Notes under the pieces: generated by a model | Database searches by the model: none | The model's input: only the letters and a program-made list of their open reading frames with translations | Told to the model about the DNA's origin: nothing | Translations under genes and position numbers: made by a program | Shown here: positions 51,235 through 57,820 of the stretch, in pieces | Layout: the number at the start of each line of letters is the position of its first letter | Numbering within the stretch: position 1 is the stretch's first letter | Assembly (NCBI GenBank): GCA_030605615.1 | Contig: JAUWHZ010000027.1 | Coordinates: forward strand, 1 to 57,820 | Length of the DNA: 57,820 nt | Direction of reading: 5' to 3' | Origin: Atribacterota bacterium | Lineage (GTDB): Bacteria; Atribacterota; Phoenicimicrobiia; Phoenicimicrobiales; Phoenicimicrobiaceae

Positions 51235-51263
51235 TTGACAATTTAATCAGGTAGTTGTATTAT
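51235..51263 (+). promoter_or_regulatory. Promoter of the CsoR-family repressor gene
   Basis: TTGACA (51235-51240), 17 nt, TATTAT (51258-51263). The predicted transcription start near 51270 lies inside the operator palindrome. Confidence 0.75.
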
Positions 51264-51289
51264 TATTATACCCCCATAGGGTATAATAA
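51263..51289. promoter_or_regulatory. CsoR-type operator
   Basis: The perfect 11-bp inverted repeat TTATTATACCC/GGGTATAATAA is separated by CCATA. The TACCC-C...-GGGTA centre matches the G/C-tract operators of CsoR/RcnR/FrmR proteins. Its position over the -10 and start site predicts autorepression. Confidence 0.75.
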
Positions 51290-51313
51290 ATATAGGAATA
51301 AATTGTTTCTGTT

Positions 51314-51598
51314 ATGAATAATTCACAATTCAATCAATTAGAAAAAATAAAAATATTAAGTCGATTAAAAAGGATAGAAGGACAGATCAGGGGCATACAA
51401 GGGATGATTATTGAAGAAAGATCTTGTTCAGACATTATGGTTCAAATTGCTGCAGTTAAATCAGCTCTTAATCAAGTGAGTAAAATGCTTTTAGAGAATC
51501 ATGTCAATTCCTGGTTTAATTCATCACTTGATTCTGAGGATATCCCTCAGGATATGATTACCGAAATAATGGATTTAATATTAAAGTTTGTAAGATAA
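51314..51598 (+). CDS. CsoR/RcnR/FrmR family (DUF156) transcriptional repressor
   Basis: A 94-residue all-helical repressor. 'LSRLKRIEGQIRGIQGMI' is the DNA-binding helix and 'RSCSDIMVQIAAVKSALNQV' the sensor helix with the conserved Cys. In the copper sensor CsoR the ligands are Cys, His and Cys; here Cys and His ('ENHVNSWF') are present but the third position is Trp, so a Cu(I) role is doubtful. A formaldehyde-type (FrmR), nickel/cobalt or persulfide-like effector is open. No transporter or oxidoreductase follows, so the target beyond itself is unknown. A weak Shine-Dalgarno is seen. Confidence 0.88.
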   Translation: MNNSQFNQLEKIKILSRLKRIEGQIRGIQGMIIEERSCSDIMVQIAAVKSALNQVSKMLLENHVNSWFNSSLDSEDIPQDMITEIMDLILKFVR

Positions 51599-51632
51599 GA
51601 AATAATAACTAAATTGAGTAAATACAGAATTA

Positions 51633-51664
51633 AGAAGTCAGAAGTCAGAAGTCAGAAGTCAGAA
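51633..51664. repeat. Tandem repeat of AGAAGTC (4.6 copies)
   Basis: Four perfect copies plus AGAA lie in the 3' spacer of the repressor gene. The rest of 51599-51723 is A/T-rich with no frame. Confidence 0.85.
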
Positions 51665-51723
51665 TAAAATAATAAAATAATATAAAGAACAATTATTCCC
51701 TGAATCGGCGAGTTATGTGTCAA

Positions 51724-51753
51724 TTGACAATTATTTATAGAATAAATTATAAT
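51724..51753 (+). promoter_or_regulatory. Promoter of mcsA-mcsB-clpC
   Basis: TTGACA (51724-51729), 18 nt, TATAAT (51748-51753), 68 nt before the mcsA start. No CtsR direct repeats (GGTCAAA) or CIRCE element were found around it. Confidence 0.65.
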
Positions 51754-51821
51754 TTATGTGAAATCAGATTTATAGTGATATTAAAGAAAGAATAAAAATT
51801 GTTGGAGGAAAACCAATTATA

Positions 51822-52343
51822 ATGTTATGTCAAATTTGTAAGAAAAAAGAAGCCACTATTACTATTGCTAAAGTTGTTGGTGAACAGAAGACTGAGTTTC
51901 ATCTTTGTAAAGACTGTGCTGCTGTTTTTAGCGATAAAATTTCTATATTTCCTCTCCCTCAATTTAATATTAATGATTTGTTAGCCGGATTATTAAAAGC
52001 CATTGACCTTTATAACAAAGAGGAAGGAATTGTCCCAGCTAAAGAGATAAAATGTAAAAATTGTGGTTTAACCTATGAAGAATTTAAACAATCTGGAAAG
52101 TTAGGTTGTAGTGTGTGCTATCACGATTTTAGAGACCAATTAACCCCTCTTCTTAGAAGATTATATGGTAGCAGTGAACATATAGGTAAGATCCCTCGCC
52201 GGGCTAGGGGCAAGTTAAATAAAATTAAGAAAATTAAGCAGCTCAGAAAGGAATTACGGGAAGTAGTGATAAAGGAAGAGTACGAGAAAGCCGCGAAGAT
52301 AAGAGATGAGATATTAAAACTTGAAGGAGTGCTAAAGAAATAA
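51822..52343 (+). CDS. mcsA: McsA, zinc-finger activator of McsB
   Basis: A 173-residue protein with two CxxC pairs per zinc site ('MLCQICKKKEATI', 'FHLCKDCAAVF', 'IKCKNCGLTYEEF', 'LGCSVCYHDFRDQL') and a C-terminal UVR motif ('EEYEKAAKIRDEILKLE'). By family knowledge McsA activates the protein-arginine kinase McsB, which marks proteins for ClpCP. ATG 51822 follows TTGGAGGAAAACC. It is the first gene of an mcsA-mcsB-clpC operon in which ctsR, the usual first gene, is absent. Confidence 0.92.
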   Translation: MLCQICKKKEATITIAKVVGEQKTEFHLCKDCAAVFSDKISIFPLPQFNINDLLAGLLKAIDLYNKEEGIVPAKEIKCKNCGLTYEEFKQSGKLGCSVCYHDFRDQLTPLLRRLYGSSEHIGKIPRRARGKLNKIKKIKQLRKELREVVIKEEYEKAAKIRDEILKLEGVLKK

Positions 52344-52344
52344 A

Positions 52345-53439
52345 ATGCAAAATAATAGAAAAGAGACACTATTACAGAATTTGAAAAAATCTACTGCTGA
52401 ATGGACTAGTGGACAAGGGTCCCTATCTGATATAGTAATAAGCTCTCGAATTAGATTAGCTCGAAATATGGAAGGCATTCCTTTTCCATCCCGAGCTGAT
52501 AAAGCAGAACTAAAGAATATATTTGAATTGAGCAAACAGGTTGTAGATAAAAGTTCTCTTTTTAGAGATTCTAATCTACTTTTATTAGATGAACTGAGCT
52601 CTTTAGAAAATCAATTTTTAGTGGAAAAACATCTAATAAGTATTTACCATGCTCGAGAGAAGCATCTCTATAGAGGGTGTGTTTTTAATCAAAAAGAGAC
52701 TTTAAGCATAATGATTAACGAAGAAGACCATTTTCGAATCCAATACCTACTTTCAGGGTTACAGTTGAATAAAATATGGGAATTCATTAATCAAATTGAT
52801 GATGAAATTGGGAAAAAGGTTACCTATGCCTTCAGCGAGAAAGAAGGATACTTAACCTCCTGTCCAACCAACGTAGGAACTGGATTGAGGGCTTCAGTGA
52901 TGTTGCATTTACCGGCCTTAGTAATGGTAAATAGGGTAAATGATGTATTAAAAGCGATATCCAAAATAGGTTATGTAGTAAGAGGATTTTATGGTGAAGG
53001 AACTGAAGTGATGGGAAATCTTTTTCAGGTTTCCAATCAGATTACTTTAGGTCTATCTGAAGAGGAGATTATCGACAATTTAGAAAAGGTTAATCAACAA
53101 ATAATAAGCCAGGAGCAGAAGATGAGAAAAAATTTATTATCTGAATCCAAAAGTCAGCTGGAAGATCAGGTTTGGAGGGCTTATGGTATCTTGAGTAATG
53201 CTCGAATTATATCTTCAGCGGAGACAATGAAGCTTTTATCTAAATTGAGGTTTGGAGTAGAATTAGGAATAATCTCGTATCCTGGCCTGGGAACTATAAA
53301 TAAATTGATGTTGTTGATTCAACCTGCTTATTTACAAATCTTATCAGGTAAAGAGTTAAGTCCTTATGACCGAGACTTGCAAAGGGCAATATTAATTAGA
53401 AATAAAATTACCTATTCAAGAGAAAGGATGTGTATATAA
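52345..53439 (+). CDS. mcsB: Protein arginine kinase McsB
   Basis: A 364-residue guanido-kinase-like enzyme that phosphorylates arginines on proteins to be degraded by ClpCP. '[18 protein letters not shown]' and '[20 protein letters not shown]' are the nucleotide- and substrate-binding segments, with '[20 protein letters not shown]' also conserved. It begins 2 nt after mcsA ends, and its stop overlaps the clpC start (TAATG). Length matches the family. Confidence 0.95.
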   Translation: MQNNRKETLLQNLKKSTAEWTSGQGSLSDIVISSRIRLARNMEGIPFPSRADKAELKNIFELSKQVVDKSSLFRDSNLLLLDELSSLENQFLVEKHLISIYHAREKHLYRGCVFNQKETLSIMINEEDHFRIQYLLSGLQLNKIWEFINQIDDEIGKKVTYAFSEKEGYLTSCPTNVGTGLRASVMLHLPALVMVNRVNDVLKAISKIGYVVRGFYGEGTEVMGNLFQVSNQITLGLSEEEIIDNLEKVNQQIISQEQKMRKNLLSESKSQLEDQVWRAYGILSNARIISSAETMKLLSKLRFGVELGIISYPGLGTINKLMLLIQPAYLQILSGKELSPYDRDLQRAILIRNKITYSRERMCI

Positions 53440-55877
53440 TGTTTAAAAGGTACACTGAAAAAGCAAAGAAGGCTATAATGATAGCTCAAGAAGAAGCGAT
53501 AAATTTTAATCATGATTATATAGGAACTGAACATATTCTTATTGGTTTAGTAAAAGAAGAAGATGAAGTTGCGTCTCAGGTTTTAAAAGAATTAGGGGTG
53601 GATGCTGATAAGGTTGTAGAAGAGGTAGAAAGACTGGTGGGAAGAGGTGAATATCAGCAGGTAAGCGAGATTGCCTTCACTCCCCGGGCTAAAAAAGTTT
53701 TAGAATTAGCCTCCCAAGAAGCGAGCCAATTGAAACACAATTATATTGGTACAGAGCATATATTATTAGGTTTAATTAAAGAAGGAAGTGGAGTAGCGAT
53801 TAGAATTTTAGCAGATTTGGGCGTTAATCCAGATAATGTTTACACAGAAGTTATGAAAATTCTAATGAAAAGTGAAGCTCAAAGTTTTCCCTCTGCTGCA
53901 GGGAAAAGATTAACTAAAACCCCCGCTTTAGATGAATTTGGGAGAGATTTAACCAAATTAGCCAGAGAGGATAAATTAGACCCGGTTATTGGTAGAGGCA
54001 TGGAAATTCAAAGAGTAATGCAAATTTTAAGCAGAAGAAAGAAAAATAATCCCTGTATAATAGGAGAAGCTGGTGTAGGGAAAACAGCTATTGTGGAGGG
54101 TTTAGCACAAAAGATAGATAATAATGATGTTCCGGAGATATTAAAAAATAAAAGAATTGTTTGTCTTGATTTGGCTTTAATTGTGGCTGGTACTAAGTAT
54201 CGAGGCGAATTTGAAAAGAGATTGAAGAAAATTGTTAAAGAAGTTCAGGATTCAAATGAGATCATACTATTTATCGACGAGATTCATACCTTAGTAGGCG
54301 CAGGAGCAGCGGAAGGGGCGATCGATGCTTCTAATATATTAAAACCCGCCTTGGCGCGAGGAGAACTACAAGTTATTGGCGCAACTACTGCTGATGAATA
54401 TCGAAAGTATATCGAAAAAGATGCTGCCCTAGAACGAAGATTTCAGCCAATTAATATTTCTGAACCTTCAATAGAAGAGACTATTAAAATCTTGCAAGGA
54501 CTTAGAGATAAATATGAAGCTCATCATAAGATAAAAATAACTGACCAGGCTTTAGAGGCAGCAGCTCGTCTGTCCGCCCGATATGTTTCTGGTAGGTTTT
54601 TACCGGATAAGGCTATTGATTTGATAGATGAAGCAGCTTCCCGGATTAAATTGCAAAACACTATTTCTCCTCCAGATGTAAAAGAAATGGAAGAACAGTT
54701 GAATCGAGTAAGAAAAGAAAAAGAATCAGCAGTAAAGTTGCAACAGTTTGAAAAGGCAGCTCAATTAAGAGATAAAGAAAAGAAGTTAGAGGCTGAACTT
54801 CAAAAAGTAAAAGAGAAATGGGAAACAGGTAAGAGGATTAACAAAGTGGAAGTTACTGAAGAGGATATTGCCGAAATTGTATCCAGTTGGACCGGCATCC
54901 CTGTTTTTTCATTGAAAGAAGAAGAAGCGCAAAAGTTACTCCGCATGGAGGAAGAGTTACACAAAAGGATAATTGGACAGGATGAAGCTATAATATCTAT
55001 TTCAAGAGCAATAAGAAGAGCCCGAGCTGGCGTGAAAAATCCCAAACGTCCCATTGGTTCTTTTATCTTCTTAGGACCAACTGGAGTAGGCAAGACGGAA
55101 TTGGCCCGCAGTTTAGCAGAATTTCTTTTTGGTGATGAAAATGCTATGTTAAGTTTAGATATGTCTGAATATATGGAAAAATTTGCTGTTTCCAGATTGG
55201 TTGGGGCCCCTCCAGGGTATGTGGGATATGAGGAAGGGGGTCAATTGACTGAAAAGGTTAGGAGAAAACCTTATTCGGTAGTATTGTTAGATGAAATAGA
55301 AAAAGCTCATCCAGATGTTTTTAATATATTATTACAGATCTTTGAAGATGGTAGATTAACTGACTCACAGGGAAGAGTGGTAGATTTTAAAAATACAGTA
55401 ATAATTATGACTTCCAATGTAGGAGCTACCTTAATTAAAAAAGGAGCTACTTTAGGATTTAGAGGGACTAATGAGCCCGAAGAAATCTCTTATAAAGAAA
55501 TAAAAGAAAAAGTAACGGGAGAGTTGAATAAAACGTTCCGACCAGAATTTTTAAATCGAATTGATGAGATAATAGTTTTCAAATCTCTTAACAGAGAGGA
55601 GATTAAGAAAATAGCTGATTTAATGTTGAAGGAAGTGAAAAAACTATTAGAAGAGCAAAAAGTTGACCTTGAAGCAACAGAAAAGGCTAAAGAACTATTA
55701 GCTAAAGCGGGTTATGATCCCAATTTTGGAGCTCGCCCATTAAGGCGGATTATCGAAAAATTAATTGAAACTCCTATTTCCGAAAAAATATTAGCTGGTA
55801 AGTTTAAGGAAGGAGATTGTATATTAATCGAAGTAAAAGATAGGAAAATAGTATTTTCTAAAAAAGGAAAAAAATAA
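53439..55877 (+). CDS. clpC: ATP-dependent Clp protease ATP-binding subunit ClpC
   Basis: An 812-residue AAA+ unfoldase. Two N-terminal repeats ('[18 protein letters not shown]', '[18 protein letters not shown]'), AAA-1 with '[16 protein letters not shown]', a UVR/linker motif '[20 protein letters not shown]' that contacts McsA/adaptors, and AAA-2 with '[20 protein letters not shown]'. It delivers substrates, including arginine-phosphorylated ones, to ClpP, which is not in the window. GTG 53430 is rejected in favour of ATG 53439 in the TAATG overlap. Confidence 0.96.
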   Translation: MFKRYTEKAKKAIMIAQEEAINFNHDYIGTEHILIGLVKEEDEVASQVLKELGVDADKVVEEVERLVGRGEYQQVSEIAFTPRAKKVLELASQEASQLKHNYIGTEHILLGLIKEGSGVAIRILADLGVNPDNVYTEVMKILMKSEAQSFPSAAGKRLTKTPALDEFGRDLTKLAREDKLDPVIGRGMEIQRVMQILSRRKKNNPCIIGEAGVGKTAIVEGLAQKIDNNDVPEILKNKRIVCLDLALIVAGTKYRGEFEKRLKKIVKEVQDSNEIILFIDEIHTLVGAGAAEGAIDASNILKPALARGELQVIGATTADEYRKYIEKDAALERRFQPINISEPSIEETIKILQGLRDKYEAHHKIKITDQALEAAARLSARYVSGRFLPDKAIDLIDEAASRIKLQNTISPPDVKEMEEQLNRVRKEKESAVKLQQFEKAAQLRDKEKKLEAELQKVKEKWETGKRINKVEVTEEDIAEIVSSWTGIPVFSLKEEEAQKLLRMEEELHKRIIGQDEAIISISRAIRRARAGVKNPKRPIGSFIFLGPTGVGKTELARSLAEFLFGDENAMLSLDMSEYMEKFAVSRLVGAPPGYVGYEEGGQLTEKVRRKPYSVVLLDEIEKAHPDVFNILLQIFEDGRLTDSQGRVVDFKNTVIIMTSNVGATLIKKGATLGFRGTNEPEEISYKEIKEKVTGELNKTFRPEFLNRIDEIIVFKSLNREEIKKIADLMLKEVKKLLEEQKVDLEATEKAKELLAKAGYDPNFGARPLRRIIEKLIETPISEKILAGKFKEGDCILIEVKDRKIVFSKKGKK

Positions 55878-55899
55878 AAATTAAGACAAAGAGGTTAAA

Positions 55900-57273
55900 A
55901 TGGCCAGAGGAGAAAAATCTATTTTTCGTTGTCAACAATGTGGTTATGAATCTTTCCGATGGTTGGGGCGTTGTCCTGATTGTGGAGGATGGAATGCTCT
56001 GATTGAGGAAGCATTCAAAGAAGAGAAAAAATATTCCCTTCATCCAGAAGGACATTCTACACCTTTACCTATTAGTAAGATAGAGATAGAGGAAAGTAAA
56101 GCGAGATATAAAGCGGGGATTTCGGAGTTTGATAGAGTATTAGGAGGAGGAATTGTCCCTGGTTCTCTAATTTTAGTTGGGGGAGAACCAGGTATTGGAA
56201 AGTCTACCCTTCTTTTACAAATAGCTAATGTTTTAAGCAGTAACTATGGGATAATTTTATACATTTCTGCTGAAGAATCGCTTTTTCAGATTAAATTAAG
56301 GGCCAGTCGATTAGGTGCCCTGGCAGAAAAACTTTTTTTAGTTTCTGAAACTGATATAGAAGTGATAAAAAAGCATATCAGTGAGATTAAGCCAAAAGTG
56401 GTTATAATAGATTCCATTCAAGCAATTAATGATTGCGAGATTACTTCAGCACCAGGAAGTATTAGTCAGGTAAGAGAATGTACTGCTCAAATAATGCGCT
56501 TAGCTAAGAGTAAAGAAATTTCCGTCTTTATTATCGGTCATGTAACTAAAGGAGGGATGCTGGCTGGGCCTAAAGTTCTTGAGCATATTGTAGATACCGT
56601 TTTATATCTGGAAGGCGAACAATATAATATTTATCGTATACTTCGTTCGACAAAGAATAGATTTGGCTCTACTAATGAATTGGGGATATTTAAAATGGGA
56701 GAAAAAGGTCTGGTTGAAGTTTTAAATCCATCTGAATTACTTCTTTCAGAAAAACCTTCTCATGTTTCTGGCTCAGTAGTAGCAGCTACTTTTGAAGGGA
56801 GTAGACCAATATTAGTGGAAATACAAGCTTTGGTAAGTTATAGCAACCTGGGCATCTCCCGAAGAATGACTACCGGGGTAGATTATAATCGAGTTCTACT
56901 TATCTTAGCAGTACTCGAAAAAAGGGTGGGATACTCTTTACATTCTCAAGATGTTCATGTAAATGTTGCAGGGGGAATAAGGGTATTAGAGCCTGCTTTA
57001 GATTTGGCAATTATAATGGCCATAGCTTCCAGTTTTAAAGACATTCCTATTGATCCAAATACAGCTGTACTTGGAGAAGTGGGGTTGGCAGGAGAAATTA
57101 GAATGGTAAATCAAGCAGAAAAACGGATACAGGAAGTATTAAAAATGGGTTTTAAGAGATGCATTATTCCTCAGGGTAATTTAAAGACTCTTAATAATTA
57201 TTTATCAAAAGAAGAGTTGGAAATTATCGGGGTAAAGACAGTTCAAGAGGCTATCAATCTGGTCTTGAATTAG
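55900..57273 (+). CDS. radA: DNA repair protein RadA
   Basis: A 457-residue RecA-like branch-migration factor. An N-terminal zinc finger 'CQQCGYESFRWLGRCPDCGG', a RecA core with Walker A 'GEPGIGKSTLLLQIA', the RadA-specific 'KNRFGSTNELGIF' and a C-terminal Lon-like domain (about 280-457). ATG 55900 follows AAAGAGGTTAAA. It follows clpC by 22 nt, the standard Firmicutes order, so it likely belongs to the same operon. Confidence 0.95.
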   Translation: MARGEKSIFRCQQCGYESFRWLGRCPDCGGWNALIEEAFKEEKKYSLHPEGHSTPLPISKIEIEESKARYKAGISEFDRVLGGGIVPGSLILVGGEPGIGKSTLLLQIANVLSSNYGIILYISAEESLFQIKLRASRLGALAEKLFLVSETDIEVIKKHISEIKPKVVIIDSIQAINDCEITSAPGSISQVRECTAQIMRLAKSKEISVFIIGHVTKGGMLAGPKVLEHIVDTVLYLEGEQYNIYRILRSTKNRFGSTNELGIFKMGEKGLVEVLNPSELLLSEKPSHVSGSVVAATFEGSRPILVEIQALVSYSNLGISRRMTTGVDYNRVLLILAVLEKRVGYSLHSQDVHVNVAGGIRVLEPALDLAIIMAIASSFKDIPIDPNTAVLGEVGLAGEIRMVNQAEKRIQEVLKMGFKRCIIPQGNLKTLNNYLSKEELEIIGVKTVQEAINLVLN

Positions 57274-57440
57274 TCGTTAGTCGTTAGTGAATAGTATATA
57301 GTAAAGAAAAGAGAAGGTAGAAGCCTAATTCGTATCTCGCATTCTAGCGGATAGCGTTTAGCGTAGAGCGGATAGAATAATTAGTATATAGTAAAGAAGA
57401 AAGAGAAAAGAAGAATTAAGAATCTAGGAGTCAGAAGCCA
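57274..57440. repeat. Intergenic word-repeat tract, second copy of the 28.3-kb arrangement
   Basis: AGAAGCCTAATTCGTATCTCG, then ATTCTAGCGGATAGCGTTTA, then AATTAGTATATAGT appear in the same order as at 28293-28376, with small changes. GTCGTTAGT is doubled at the start. 57441-57552 is A/T-rich with no frame and leads into the transposase 3' end. Confidence 0.7.
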
Positions 57441-57552
57441 GAGGTAAGGGCAGATCTTGTGTTTGCCCATAGAATAAAAAGAGCAGGCTCCGTGAAAGCA
57501 GAAAGCAGGAATCTATTAAAAATAAAATGTCATTGCGAACACTATGACTTTG

Positions 57553-57820
57553 TCAAGCACTTTTTAAACTTTTTAGATACATCGGATGTATTGATCGATG
57601 CTCCTTGATATACCGGGTATTATTCCGGATTATAGTACAGGCCACCTTAAGCAGTTTATTGGCAATATTATTCAAGACTAAGGGCTTGGCTTTACCCTGA
57701 TCTAGTTTACGTAAATAATAGCGTCTAAAGGTTACATTATGGGTGGACACCGATTGAGCAGCCAGCCGCAGGAGTTTACGGCTTGGCCCAGGTCCAAAGT
57801 GGCGAATTTTCGCCCTTTTA
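57553..57820 (-). CDS. IS110-family transposase, C-terminal part (5' end outside window)
   Basis: The frame is open to the right edge, beyond the GTG at 57750, so 88 codons of a longer gene are visible. 'KLLRLAAQSVSTHNVTFRRY' and 'LDQGKAKPLVLNNIANKLL' match the C-terminal (transposase_20 side) end of IS110/IS1111-type DEDD transposases. These enzymes use a bridge RNA encoded in the element's non-coding end. No terminal repeats are expected; the element's left end must lie within 57274-57552. The catalytic serine region is near this part of the protein but its exact residue was not fixed. Confidence 0.75.
   Translation of the reverse strand, partial: KRAKIRHFGPGPSRKLLRLAAQSVSTHNVTFRRYYLRKLDQGKAKPLVLNNIANKLLKVACTIIRNNTRYIKEHRSIHPMYLKSLKSA

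Noticed and set aside
51633-51664. Tandem AGAAGTC repeats as a possible CRISPR array
   Set aside because: The 7-nt units are contiguous with no spacers and there are no cas genes; it is a simple tandem repeat.
51599-51821. CtsR or CIRCE heat-shock operator before mcsA
   Set aside because: No GGTCAAA-type direct repeats and no TTAGCACTC/GAGTGCTAA pair were found.

Overview
The window looks like a chromosomal segment from a low-GC, outer-membrane-bearing bacterium of a deep, poorly cultured lineage. Atribacterota/JS1 is my best guess, but this is inference from gene content only. The set mixes genes familiar from Firmicutes (mcsA-mcsB-clpC, LytR-CpsA-Psr protein, yqeK, rsfS, an S55-like protein, DUF1844, DUF3048) with diderm features (TolQ/ExbB and TolR/ExbD proteins, a TonB-like proline-rich transmembrane arm, large periplasmic TPR proteins). 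TTG starts preceded by good Shine-Dalgarno sites are frequent. No rRNA, tRNA or CRISPR array was seen.

Layout. 1-3.3 kb is a decaying accessory patch: the tail of a radical SAM/SPASM gene, an unrecognised membrane protein, a 5'-truncated DUF447-like gene, a REP-associated tyrosine transposase (RAYT) and an amidohydrolase tail. 3.3-10.2 kb holds a beta-helix lipoprotein and surface-sugar genes (PGI/PMI isomerase, polyprenyl-phosphate GlcNAc-1-P transferase, epimerase, GT26 fusion). 10.4-16.6 kb carries mreD, a znuACB zinc transporter, mrdA and rodA. 16.7-23.2 kb is the radical SAM/DUF2344/rng/rplU/rpmA/obgE block. 23.3-30 kb is a candidate envelope energy-transduction cluster (giant TPR protein, TolQ-like, TolR-like, TonB-like DUF3048 protein). 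30-36 kb has a Xer recombinase, purine nucleoside phosphorylase, mtnA, murA and mreB. 36-44.8 kb has an S55-like protein, ispD-ispE-ispF, DUF1844, nadD, a frameshifted yqeK, an LCP protein and rsfS. 45-51 kb has membrane proteins, a PAS-GAF-GGDEF-HD-GYP regulator, pgk and a Mut7-C protein. 51-57.3 kb has a CsoR-family repressor with a clear operator, then mcsA-mcsB-clpC-radA. The right edge cuts an IS110-family transposase.

The most notable system is a dispersed family of hairpins built on a shared GTGCC-T-GGCAC core (nine clear copies plus a half copy), concentrated in the first 22 kb and flanking the RAYT gene on both sides. The copies keep the core but swap their outer arms in matched pairs, which fits a structure-selected REP/RAYT system. 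From about 27 kb onward the spacers instead hold a different kind of repeat, made of short recurring words such as CGTATCTCGT, GTCGTTAGTGAATAGT and TAACTAGCTAACC. REP copies also supply false GTG/TTG starts in front of several genes, so starts were re-chosen from Shine-Dalgarno spacing.
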